Of a DNA stretch of 64,000 nt, positions 50,026-61,700 are shown piece after piece. The stretch comes from Trogon surrucura (taxonomy: Eukaryota; Chordata; Aves; Trogoniformes; Trogonidae). The stretch is taken from positions 12,624,238 to 12,688,237 of the forward strand of contig CM036619.1 of NCBI GenBank assembly GCA_020746105.1, written 5' to 3'. Within the stretch, counting starts at the first letter, position 1. Each line of letters opens with the position of its first letter. The notes beneath the pieces are model-generated. The model saw only the letters and a program-made list of their open reading frames with translations, was not told the origin of the DNA and did no database searches. The translations under genes were made by a program, and so were the position numbers.

Positions 50026-53000
50026 AGCTCCCTAAAATGGTGCTTCGGAGTCCAAAAGCCTCCAAAAGGAGGTTTGGAGGCCCAAAAGCTCATGTGTGAC
50101 AACTAAGATTGTTTCTATTTTGATACAAACCGATGATGTTCAGGAATGAACTCAGGCTGTGACACTGGTCCAGCCATTGCAAAGCAATGATTTTGGTCAT
50201 TACTGATTTACTTTGCATTTGCATCTGATTTTCTGGAGATGAGGGAGTTTGTCTTTATAAAAACATCTCTAGTTGCCTCCTGCTGTAGTCCGATTTGATA
50301 GCAGGTTGAATACTATACAAAAAACAATCATCTGGAGCTTCTCGTCATTATTTTATCTGCACAGGAGACAGAGACACAGGCATAGTATGCATATTCAAAT
50401 TGTTTTCTGTGAGTGACCAGTTTACTAGAAGAGTTCTTTGCTTTGTAGCTCTTATTCTTAGGAAGTCAATTTATTTTCTTTATTGCTAAGGGAAAAAAGG
50501 GATCAAGACTGTCATTTTTTAAATCTTTAATCATCTGCATAGAAATTAAGTGGTTAGTTAAAAGCAAAACCACCATAACATAAAAACATGTGCTGAAACA
50601 CTATTTGCTATGATGGTGGATTTAGCATTTGACAGTCACATGCACTCTTGGGAGATGACTACATCTCTGTAGTTACAAGCTGCCTGTAGCCTTTTCTTTC
50701 CACTGATGAATGAAATACTAGTGCAAATTATCATCAGGATCTTACATGCCATCTGTTTATGCTCCTTATTACTTTTCATCTTTCTGTTATCATACATCTA
50801 TTTTAAATAGATTTATATATCCTCTATAAACAATTAAATAGATGGAGCATCTTATATGCAACAGAACTTTAGAAGATCTTGCTGGAACAGAGCAAGTATT
50901 GTAAAATTTAACTAGACAGTAATTAAAAATGGATTGCCACTCTCCTAATGAATTAATCCAGCAGTTAAATCTGCACAACAGCTATTCCTTGTGCATATTA
51001 TAAATGTGGACTCTAATCTCTTCTGATTATTGGTTTATTTTTGTCAGGTGACATACACATGCGACCCTGCTGAGAAAAGTTTGTTGCTAGCTTAGAAGAC
51101 TTTCAAGCTTCCAGAAAATAAGGATACAAATAATTTTACAATAAGATGATGGATTTTTTTTAGGCAGTTCACACCTGCTCATTTCCTTCTTGAAAACTAT
51201 GTGATAGAATCAGTTACTTGATTGGCATCCTAATTTGTATTCACAGAACTTAATATATCATGTGACTTCTAAAATGGAATTTTTAAAATGAGTTGAGGCT
51301 ATGAAATTTGACAATTATAGAGACAGCCCGTCACACCTGTCTTCGTTCCTGTCAAGGAGTTTGCACTATTAGCATGAAAGGGAATATTATCTAGAGAGGG
51401 ACAGACTGCTGCCAAAATTCTAGGGAAGGCATTTGGGTACTGCACGGTTGTGGACTTGTATATACAAGTTTGTATATACAAACTTCAGACCGATGTGTAG
51501 GGTCTGGAGGCCTAAATCTACAACATACGTATGGCGAAGAGAAGGAAGCAGAACTGAGCAAACAACTTGCAGGTTAGAGCGGAAAACAGGTTGCTTAAGA
51601 GTGAGCTTAATTTTTGTTGGAGAGAGAAGAAAGGGTTGAATTTTGGAGCTGGAGGACTTCAGCAGGGTTGGTAAGAATGACATAAACTGGAAAAAGAGGC
51701 GACCAGCAAGGAATGACAGTGGACTGGTGAAGGCATCCAAAAAGCAGCTGTAGGCCCATTTAAAGTAACAGACTGGGAGGAGCCAGTCTGAGTATGTTAT
51801 CAGCACAACACGGGTGGAAGACTCATCGAGTAGAAAGTGAAAATGTAAGAGAGAGAAAACAACAAATGAAGTGGAAAAACATAGAAGAGAGAGTAATATG
51901 TGATGTAAAACTGCCTGAAAACTTCTGCTGGGAGGTAACAAAGTTCCTGTTCATCACCTCTTTCACTGAATGTGTAAACAGGCTTAACAACTGCTTGGGC
52001 TGCCCTTTCAGTGGCATTAAACTCTTATCTTCTGTCACTAATTAGCTCTGTTCAGTAGAGGTAAACAGGATCAAGGGGCAACACGGTTAATGCTGATGGA
52101 AATGTTTTATATGGCATAAGGGAATGGCTGCTTCAGTCACGGCGAAAAAATTATCAAGATGAGGTCACCATAGGTCACTTCATCCATTTTACACCCCAGA
52201 GTGGTGAATGTCTCCAAGCTGCTGTGTAATGCTTTGAGAGCTTCATCTTTTTTTCCACGCTTGGAAGGAAAGGTAATGGTTCGATACACTACCCCAGGTT
52301 TGATACACTACCCCAGCGCTTAGGGGCCAGATGAAGGTGCTGAGCAAGGGTGCTTTACAGCATCTGCATGTTCCCCTGACTCCAGAGCTGTGCAGGAGCT
52401 GCTCAGTCCTCCCAGCAGGTCTGCCACTCTAGTTCATGCTCGACATTTTTACAGACACCCCCAAACCAATGTTACAAACCTGCAAGCATGTTCAGGTGTC
52501 CCCTGATAGTCTCAGCTTGACACAGATGTGGGAGAACCTCTGTACAGTGGAACTTCCTAAAGATGATTTTAGATCACCTAGTCCTTTTCCCGAGAAACAT
52601 ATAATAGAAAACAGCTACGTGGGCCCAATAAATTTAAGCTCTATATACCGCTTTTCTTTTATATTCATTACTTTCTGTTGCAATATTTCTCTTTCACACA
52701 TTTCCCCTGATATACTTTCATGCAGTTCACTAACTGGAACAGTTCGGCCTTCTCACCTTACCCAATTTATTAACAAAATCATTTTTTGGAACTTAAAGGA
52801 GGTACTGATCTCTTTTTCAAATGGAACACAAATATTGGAGGACAAAGGGCAAAGTTTTTCATCGTATTTAAGTGTGAACAACTCCAGAACTCATTTGAAG
52901 AAATGCTGGGCATCCACGTATTATAAATGTGGGAGGAATTATAGTAAATACCTACTTTCAGCTCTTCTAAATTAAAAGAATAGTGAAGAGCTTGTCTAAG

Positions 53001-53950
53001 CTAAGGCTTCACTTAATTATTATATGAAGCAGATCTTATCTTTTAGGAAGTCAACATTTAGAAAGTTGCTTCAGGTGTTATTTTCTTTGCTAAAATTTTG
53101 TAGAATAGTCTGATTCTGCCTAGTTTCAGCTTCAAAACTTGACATACATCAATATGCACTGAAGGGTGTGACCACTATGTATAATTTTATTGTGTGCTGA
53201 AAACATTGTTTTATAAAGCAGGTTACTTAGTGACCAGGTTTACGTTAAACCCACAGCCTTCCAAATAATAAAGGGAATAAATGGATTTTTGGAGTCTCTT
53301 GCTAAGAAGCATTTTCCCAAACTTATAATTCTCCCACCAGTTTTTTAAGCTACATGCAATTTTTCTTCGACTGAGGACACTGTACCTGAACACAATATTC
53401 TAAAGGCATTTACCCTGAAAGACACAAAAAGTGTAACTTCTCATTTTCTTTCGGTAACCTCATGTTTCTATATCCAAAAAACATCCTGTCCATTTCAGGC
53501 ATACTGTTCCAGAGGGAGCTTACTTCGGTGATTTTTTGCCATGATCCTCAGCTTTGTTTAAACCGCACAATGTGTCTGTCTGCTTCCTGAATGTAAGAAA
53601 CATGGAATGATTTACATGAACAAGATGAGAACCAGAAAAAGTCTTGATGCTGTGTAAGCACTGCTGGGGAATAACTAAAACATCAGTGCGTTATCAACAA
53701 TGTTGCCAGCACAAATCCAAAACATAGCCCCATACAAGCTACCATGACGAATTTTTCACTCTCTCGCAGCCAAAGCCAGTACAGAGTCCTAAGCCAAAAT
53801 TTTTCTTAAATCACTTAGAAGTGTTTATCCATATAGTGATGTATATAATTGTACACAGCTGGATGAGGAGGGAAACAGTGCTTGTCACAAAGATCCTCTA
53901 CACTTGATCTACAACTTCCTACGATTTTTCTAACTTCTTTTACTGCTAAA
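50026..53950. other. Intergenic sequence
   Basis: Apart from the palindrome pair at 51454-51485 and a 19-bp tandem duplication at 52279-52316 (GATACACTACCCCA twice) I see no gene or repeat. The 173- and 179-codon frames here (51420-51941 minus, 52436-52975 plus) have no recognisable domain. Confidence 0.5.
51454..51485. repeat. Two overlapping perfect palindromes
   Basis: ACTTGTATATACAAGT (51454-51469) is a perfect 16-bp palindrome. AAGTTTGTATATACAAACTT (51466-51485) is a perfect 20-bp palindrome overlapping it by four bases. Both share the core TTGTATATACAA. Confidence 0.97.
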
Positions 53951-54131
53951 TCATAGAATCATAGAATAATAGAATGGCTTAAGCTGGAAGGGACCTCAGA
54001 GATCATTTAATCCAACCTCCCTGTCAGGGACACCTCTCAACTAGATCAGGCAACACGTGAGGACCGAACGGGAATCGAACCCGCGACCTTAAATGACAAG
54101 CTATTACTCATTTTCTGCGCTATTTCAATAC
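53951..54131 (-). mobile_element. tRNA-Ile-derived SINE with CR1 tail (TguSINE1-like)
   Basis: On the minus strand the element starts with a tRNA-like head (about 54131-54060) and continues directly into a CR1-X-like 3' end with an ATTCTATG tail. The head has a box-A-like TAGCGCAG and an intact T-arm AAGGTCGCGGGTTCGATTCC, very close to tRNA-Ile. Its anticodon stem is degraded, so it is not a working tRNA gene. tRNA-Ile heads joined to CR1 ends are the known structure of the passerine SINE TguSINE1, copied by CR1 enzymes. Confidence 0.75.
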
Positions 54132-55372
54132 ATAATGATATTTTAGGTTCCGCATCTTGTCTTACATTCATTTTATAGACTGTAGAAAGGATTTCACATT
54201 TTAGCAACTGGTCAATATGTTTCAGAAATTCTTTTTGAAGTGAGCATCACGTTGTGTTCTTTGTGGATTCATCCATCTGCCAGCACACAAACAACAGTAG
54301 GATCACACCCTAGCTGGGCTAGTGGGATCAGGAGAGCCTCATCTCTTTCAAAAATGTCAGGCAAGAAAAAAGCAACTTGTCCATGCTTCTTTGGAGCTAT
54401 ATATCTGCAAGTTTCCTAGAATTTTTGAGCTGCCTAAATATAGTACATAACTGGTAAAATACAAACAGTGCATAGCTGCAATTTATGGCATCAGTTACCA
54501 ACTTTTAAATCTTGGTCTCATCTTAGCCAACAATGCCTACCTTTACACTGGGCATGGAAATCATGTTACTCCTTTCATAGAAAGTTCCTTCATGAATAAT
54601 GTTTTCGTACTTCACCAATCAAAAATGTAATTATTAAACGTGCACCCAACGTTTATATAGGATGATGGCTGCCTAATATTTCCTACCAATCTTTACTTGT
54701 CTCTCAGTTCTGTGGTCCTTAGAAGGCCTTGTAGAAATTCCATTAAAGATCGTTGGCACTTTTCTGCTGATTTTTATGTAACCATCTTTCTATCACTTAG
54801 GGCTGAACTTTGCCAAATTTTGTGTGTAGTATTTTAAACTATTTCCTCCTACTTTTGTCAATTGGTGTATGAACCAGTTTTATTACTTTGGTCACTCATA
54901 AAATAAATCATGTTTGGAGAAAATTAATCTATTGGCAAAAAACCCAAGAAAATAAAGGGAAAATTCTGCATTTTTCAGAACATTGTGACAAACATACATT
55001 TCAGCTCTGCTGGAGTGTCAGGGACTAATGAAAGTTACTCTACACCACCTACTGAATCAACTTAAATTAGACGGTCTGATTAATTAAAGTGTCAGTTTAG
55101 CCAATGGCTTCAATTTCACTTTTTCACAAAACAAAAGTTCCAACAAAGAATTATGGAAAAAAAAAGTGATTAGGTTATCTAGTTCATTTCCTCTCCCTGC
55201 AGAAAAGTCCCTCCAAAGACATTTTTATTCCAATTTGTTCAATGCAATTTTGAAGGCTTGGAAAGGCACAAGCCACAGTTGATGACTACAGAAGAATTTA
55301 GTCTGCTAAACCCTGATCTCTACCTTGACACACAGGTAATCACTTACTGTTCAAAATAGTATTCTGTCACAT
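54132..55372. other. Intergenic sequence, nothing recognised
   Basis: AT-rich; no gene or clear repeat. Confidence 0.5.
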
Positions 55373-55958
55373 TGTTAAGGGTTAAGGCTGGGCCAGACAC
55401 TAAATGCTGACAGATGCTCTCTAACCCCTCTCCCTCCCCAAAGGGAAAGGGAGAATAAGGCAGAGGGACTTACAGTTTGGAAAAGAAAACTAAACCAGTT
55501 TCAATAAAACAATAATACTACTACTAAGGAAATCATGAAAATATATACAAATATATACAAATCTGATACAGAACCTGACTCCCCCTGTAGCAATCACCAC
55601 TGATGCTGCAGAGCAGGCAGCGCTGGGGAAGTCCCAGGCTCAGTGGCAGAGGGGAGCTGGACACAGGAGCTGGATTTGGGAGCTCGAGATCAGGACTGTA
55701 AGGAAGATCACGTTGCCAGAGGTCAGCATTCACAAAGAAAACAGAGGAGTCTTCAACTCAAACAAAGGGAGAGTTCACCAGGGTTGCCAAGTGCCTGTGA
55801 GATCTCTCAAATTGCCGGAGGACGCAGCCTTCTTTTATCCTAATTGCCCAGCCACATGAAACCCTCTCCCTTTCCCCACTGGATGAGGTTTGCAGGGGGC
55901 ACAGGCTTTCCGAGCTGCCTATTACATGGTCCCCCTTAACATGAACCCCCCCTTAACA
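55373..55958. mobile_element. Solo LTR with TGTTAAGGG / CCCTTAACA ends
   Basis: The 586-bp segment begins TGTTAAGGG and ends in its inverse CCCTTAACA, the TG...CA form of retroviral LTRs. It is flanked by a four-base direct repeat ACAT (55369-55372 and 55959-55962). The interior has a block of CCCTCTCC followed by AAAGGGAAAGGGAGAATAAGG, seen in avian retroviral LTRs. No gag, pol or env remains. Strand is not assignable from the symmetric ends. Confidence 0.7.
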
Positions 55959-56229
55959 ACATACATCGCATGTTTCATTAACTCTGACTTTATGCCACCC
56001 AGGGCAGAGAAGTTAATATTCATAGGCCTATTAAGCCTGCATGCTCTTTCTCGAAGTTCGGAAGTTTAGAGCATCCTTGCTGTAGACTTAATTAATAGCC
56101 CTAGTGGTCAAGGTATCTCATTATCTTCTCCTCACAGACTGCATTCTGTGACTCCCTCATTTATGAAGGACACTCTCCTCTTTGTTCCATCACTAATATG
56201 AAAAAACCCACACTCTCCTTGTTTTATCA

Positions 56230-56707
56230 CTTATTTGTAAAGACACTCTACTCTCTTGTTCTCTCAGGATCAAAGGCAGAAGATTGGATGGAGTCCTCCT
56301 TGCATGCCGGCTATTGAAGAAGAACCTTTCACCCCTGTGATCCCTCAGTTTTATACTGAATATGATGTGTATGGAATGGAATACTCTTGTCGGTCACCTG
56401 TCCTGTCTGTCGCTCACCAGAGGTGCAACCTCTTACTTCTTTGTGGCCCCTCTTACTTCCCAATGTGCCCAATGTGGCACACAAGAGCCAGCAGTGACCT
56501 TGGTCACTATAGGAGCAAGCATAAGTAAGAGCCTCTCTGCATTCCAGTCCTAGGTGGTAACTAAACATCAGGCGTTATCACTTCTAGTAGCAGACACTGT
56601 GCAAAAACATGCCGCTAACTCCAGAAAGTGCAACCTCTTAGAAGAGACTGAGCTGAAAAGTAAATATCACCGAACAGAATTGCTTCTGTTTAGCTACAAC
56701 CAGGACA
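56230..56707 (-). mobile_element. ERVL-type LTR, minus orientation
   Basis: The minus strand starts TGTCCTGGTT at 56707, the usual start of avian ERVL LTRs. Further in it has GTATTCCATTCCATA followed by TATTCAGTATAAAACTG, which matches the LTR promoter region with TATAAAA at 56355-56349. The 3' boundary is not defined and may have been disturbed by the neighbouring LTR at 55373-55958. No coding region of a provirus is present. Confidence 0.65.
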
Positions 56708-57790
56708 TATCTACTTAAAAAAAAGCCCTTGCACCTCTCTGTACAGTTGATATTCCTATACAGGAAATATCTAAAGGTTCTTTTAGAAACTCCCAACTTG
56801 CTGTCATTGATTTAATATTCAATTAATCAGAGATCTGCAGTCACAGGGCCCTGTCTGTAAGGAAATCTTTCAGAGTCTGGCATGACAGACTGTCAGCCCA
56901 TCTGGATAAAGAAACTCTCCTTTCGTGCCTGGAAACACCTGCAATGTTTTAAATACTGTCAGAACACCCCAAGAATAATCCACATGCAATCACCTTTTGC
57001 AATAGATGGACAGCAGGCCTGGCACGGGCCGTGTTTGTGGGAAAGAAAGGAAGTCTCAGTTCTTGGTGGGTACTGTTGTTCATTCTTTGCTGTGTTTGTA
57101 GTCAGGTGCAATCAAGCTGTGTGAATATAAAATCAAACATAACATGATCAATCAGAAATATGGCAAATTGAAGTACTAAAGCTTTGGCATCTGGAAAGTT
57201 TCTTTTTTTTCCCTTATTTTTCTGATGGCATTTTTTCAGGTGTTTAGCAATCCCCCCGCACGTCCTACATTTTCGTGTGGAAGTATCCATTTTTATTGAA
57301 AACAAATTTTAACAGGATCTGTGAACACGTTTATGAACACGTTGTTACAGTTGTCTGGAAGTTAAAACTATGACTAACTACCACGTTGCCCCTGAAGAGT
57401 AGCAGAGACACCATTTTCCCAATAAAGCACCTGGGAAGGTAAGCACAGACCTGGGCACCAGCGAGGGCTCAGCAGCTCTGGATCAGGAGGAGGAACTGGG
57501 AGAACTGTAGCCTCAGAGGCAGGATCTGTCAGCTGCGTGTAACAAATGCATTTAGCAGCTAACACCCATCTGTGCTCACTATTTCTCTAAGAGAGTGAAA
57601 ATTTCAACATCATATATCCAGGCCTTTATGACTTATTTCTGTGGTCACTTTCTTCTCCCTCTCTACATCGCAGGCACTGTACGTAAACATCCATAATGCT
57701 GAACACATACTGTAGGTAAGACACATTATATCTTTGTCTTTACGCTTCAGCTGTAGAGAAAACGTTGCTTTTAGGGTAAAACTTTTAACT
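56708..57790. other. Intergenic sequence upstream of TMEM65
   Basis: No gene or named repeat is seen between the ERVL-type LTR and the TMEM65 CpG island. Confidence 0.5.
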
Positions 57791-57794
57791 TCTT

Positions 57795-58700
57795 GCAGCG
57801 GAGGCAGCAGGGGGGAAGGTCAGTCAAAACTTTCTGCCGCGCCCCGGCCCTGCCCGCCCGGCCTGGGGCGCCGGCGCGCGCGCGAGCAGACCCCGCCGCT
57901 CCCTCGGCGAGCCCGGGCGCTCGTGCGCGGTAGCCACCGCCCCGTGCGCCTGCGCGGACCCGCCTCCCCTGGGGACCGCCCTCCGCTCCTCCCCGCCCCG
58001 CCGCCGGCTGGAGGCCATGGGCGGCAGCGGCTGAGGCGGGGCGCGGCTCCGCCGCCGGTCTTGCTGCTGTTACCGCCGGCGGGGCGGATTCTCCGGCGAA
58101 ACCAGGCGCGGGTGTGGTGCGAGGGGCGGGCCGGGTGGGGGGGGGGGGGAACTCGGTGGCGGGCGTTCGGTGGCGGCCCGAGGGGCCGCCGCCCTTTTTC
58201 CCCTGCCCCATGTCGGCGTGGCTCGGCCGGGCGGCGCTGCTGCTGTTGGGGCGGCCGGGGGGGCCCCGCCGCCGCCCCCTCCTCCTCCTGCCTGGCCTGG
58301 CTGCGGGGCCCGCCGCGCTGGTGCTGCCGCCGGCGCCCGGGCAGCGTGCGGGGAGGAAGCGCCGAGGGGCTGCTGCTCCCGCCGGGGTCGCGGTCTCTGG
58401 GCACTCACCCCAAGAAGGAGCCGATGGAGGCGTTGAACACGGCGCAGGGGGCCCGCGATTTCATCTACAGCCTGCACTCCACCGAGCGGAGCTGCCTGCT
58501 GCGGGAGCTGCACCGCTTCGAGTCCATCGCCATCGCCCAAGGTGAGCGGAGGCTCCCTCAGAACCCCGGCGGCCTGAGGGCCTCTCCCTCCGTCCTTCCC
58601 TCCCTCCCTCCCTCCGTCCCTCTCCGCCTGGGGTGCGGGTGGGGGGGAGCCGGGCCGGTGCGGGGACCGAGCCCTTGAAGTTTGGCTGCGGCAGCTTCCA
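57795..58700 (+). promoter_or_regulatory. TMEM65: CpG island promoter and 5' region of TMEM65
   Basis: GC- and CpG-dense sequence surrounds TMEM65 exon 1, with no obvious TATA box. It contains a 13-base G run (58137-58149). A short upstream reading frame in strong Kozak context (ATG at 58017, stop at 58032-58034, five codons) may lie in the 5' UTR if transcription starts far enough upstream. Confidence 0.8.
58210..58541 (+). CDS. TMEM65: TMEM65 exon 1, frame of the N-terminus unresolved
   Basis: TMEM65 is a multi-pass inner mitochondrial membrane protein linked to mitochondrial sodium/calcium exchange and cardiac function. The secure part is 58400-58541: GTHPKKEP followed by 39 residues from MEALNTAQ to FESIAIAQ, nearly identical to human, ending CAAG|gtgagc. 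The first ATG giving a plausible targeting peptide is at 58210 (MSAWLGRAALLLL, Arg/Leu-rich, no acidic residues). It is out of frame with this part by one base. In the correct frame the upstream sequence has human-like PPRWCC, but the only ATG is 58424. So either one extra base sits in the G/C runs (for example 58257-58267), or translation starts elsewhere. The remaining exons lie right of the window. Confidence 0.85.
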
Positions 58701-61700
58701 CTCCTCCGGGCGGGCCGTCCCGCAGGACGAGGCACCGAGAGGCGTGCGCCGGCGTGTTTTAGTGTAATTTTAGGTATTAAACGGGGCACACAAGCTGAAA
58801 TTTAGTTTCCAGAAGCATCCGCAGCACCTTCAGAACTTAGAACGACCCACCATGCCGAATCCTCACCGCGTTCGTCACCTGGCGGGGAGTTTCCGGAGAG
58901 GTGCGGGCTGGCCCTTGTTCGGAATGGGAGTAGAGAAATGTGTCTCCTGCAATCCTCCTGACACTAGTGCGGCACTAAATTGATTTCAGACCTCTTAAGA
59001 GACGCTGAGCTGCTGCTGCTCTGGGGGCTCATTCATAAATTACACTTCCCTGCACAGAGAGCTGCCTGATTGCCGGCATTGCTTCTTGGAAGTGTTTTTT
59101 CTGATGCGGGAAAGTGTGTATGTGCTGGGGATGTTTATGGATGTATCTCGGGATACAGTGTTGCGCACCACAAAAAAAAAAAGAAATTGTGAATTATTTT
59201 ATTTTGTCTGACACAACTATTCTTGCCAACTTGACACTTTTCCTAAACAAATCAAAAGCTGACAAATCCAAATCTTCTTAATTACAACCTTCATACTTTC
59301 TGGTTCTGATGCTTAGCTGTAATTTATGATCCCTATTGCAATGAAGATGATAGTAGGCACTTAAGAGATCAGTGTGCTTTTGATCTAGGCCTCTTTGTGA
59401 CTTTGATAGTAGTGTGCCCTTGGAAAGGGCATTTCAGTGCCCTGTGGCTCTTCTGTATATGTCTGGAAGAAATCTCTTGGTGGGCAGAGAGCAGGTCCAG
59501 GGATCAACCATAGGAGCACTGCTTTTGTGAAGAGATAGAACCTCTTCAGGTTCCTATTTTTTTTTTTTTTTAATAGCACACGTCCATATAAACGCGAGTG
59601 TTTTTAGTCACAGTGAGAGTAATTAACTTAAATGGCTCATCTAAGGAGCAGTGCTGCTGTTTTGCAGAGGGTGAATTCGTTGTATTTGTTTCCCAACATA
59701 GTGGGAAGTATGCTTTGGGCTGTAAGTTGATGCTAACTTTTCAATACTAACAACTAATACTCTTCCTGAATAAATCCTGCTCAGCTTCTGAAGGGTTCTT
59801 GCCCTGAGGTTTTTGTGTGAGTTTCTGTTTTGGCTCACGTGAAACTGGGCTGCTCTCGGTGCTTGTGTGTACTTGGAGGATCGTGTGGTGGATATCGAAA
59901 TGAGACTTGAAAATGCATTTCAGTAGAATGTCTCAAGGTTTATACAGAGATAATTCAACAGATGGTCCTATTTAATATCTTGTTGCTCAGTTGCTGGTAG
60001 CTATAATGTGAAAGTCTGTTTCTGTAAAATACGTGGACTTTCTGATGATTCAGGATTTGGAAGGCAGAGTAACAAGGCATTAGTTTGAGTTTAGGGACTT
60101 TACTGCTTGAGACCTTATGAACAAACTGCAAATTTATTCCACTAGTGGAAATCGTAATTACGCCTGAAACTGCGAGCATTAATCTCACTGGAGAGATCAT
60201 TTCAATGAAATCTCGGTTGTGGGCTTCGTAGTCTCACAGATAAGGGCGGCACAGAGTGTTGTAATGCCATCAGACCTTGGTCCTTGGAGTCAGCTTCTTG
60301 ATCTGCCCAACTAGTAGCTTGATAAGGCTTTTTGAAAAGATAACCTTTTCCTTTAGCTAGTTCCGTTCCTGTATTGTGTTTTGTTTACCAGACTGCAGCA
60401 TGACAGCAGCTGTCAGCTTTTAACTTGTAAGAAATGTCATTTCTTCATATGTTGTGGAAAAAGAAAAATCATAAACAAAAAGGGCTTCTGTTAAGTCTGC
60501 TCAACAAAAATTAGAGAAAAAATATTAGCTATATTGTGTGCCCACATTCCTTGATATTCTAGAGAACTAAAATCACGTGAACAAGGGAGGAAATGTGGCG
60601 CAGAAATCATTCAGCACTGGTAAAAGAGGTGCTCGGCTTTCTTTAGATGCAGCCCCAATAGCAGAAGATCCTCTGATGTGCATGTGCATGAGCTGCTCTG
60701 GGCCGAGGAAGGGAACTGTAATACCAGGAGTCCCTGCGTGGGATGGATCGCCTGTAGCTCTTTTCTGTAGAGGGTTGATGTTGACAAAATTCAGATTTTA
60801 CGTGAAGAAAGGCGGTAACTATTGAGCTAGGCTCTTGAGGAGTGTTGGATCTGTATTATCACTCTCAGCACCAAGGAGTGCCAGAATGAAAATGAATAGA
60901 AGGGCTGCGCTGCAAAGAAAATTGTAGGAGTTTTGGGCTAGATGTTGATATTCTGTACTTCACATGCTTTATTATAGTTAGATAATATTTTGTATGTTAG
61001 TTCTTTTCCTGCTGTCCAAGTGGTGACTGTGTAGGAGCGATCTAACTAGGTACATTGGTTGTGATTGTGAGTAGCAGGTGGGGACTGGAGGTATTCCTGC
61101 CCTGCTTTCCAAGTACCTTCTCCTGTCTATTAGTGTCACCTTTGATTTTTACGGCTGATAAGCTCAATCAAGATGAAGTGGTTTTGGAGATTCTGGGTTT
61201 CTTCTCGATCTTCTCATTTGGTGGCAGCATGCTGTAGCTCACAGTAGCTGATTCTTCAGATCGGGTTGCTACTTCTACTCCTGTGTTGATTTCCAACAAA
61301 CGTGATCCAAAGGCAGCCTTCAAATTCACTTGTCTGCCAGCCGAGTAAATCTCTGTGTCCTGTTTGACTTCGGAAAATCAGTCTCTCCTCAATCGTGAAA
61401 TGCCTTTGCAGCTTTGCCACTGTACTTAAGCTTGTTTTGTGCCTGTGATCTTTTCATACTTCTATATGGAAAGGGAGGTCTTAGTCCATACCCTTCTTAA
61501 CGCAGTCCTTTTTGGGTTAAGTTTTGACCTTCTTCCTTCACTACCTCTTCTGTGCCCTAACAGACCCCATATCTGCTAGGGGAGGCTGTCAGCAATATGG
61601 GGAGACCTGGGCACATCAAGAACCAAATGGGGCCAGTTCCTCAGCCCATTCCCAGGCCTACCACCAGAAGGATGCAGTTCCATCAACTAATTGCCCTAGC

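Noticed and set aside
51420-51941. 173-codon minus-strand frame
   Set aside because: Hydrophobic stretches but no family resemblance and no splice or start context; a similar chance frame is at 52436-52975.
54060-54131. tRNA gene on the minus strand
   Set aside because: The T-arm is good, but the anticodon stem is mismatched, the D-arm is distorted, and the sequence continues straight into a CR1 tail. It is the head of a SINE.
57734-58209. Long upstream extension of the TMEM65 frame
   Set aside because: It has no ATG (it begins with TTG) and does not resemble the TMEM65 N-terminus; the open frame results from GC content.
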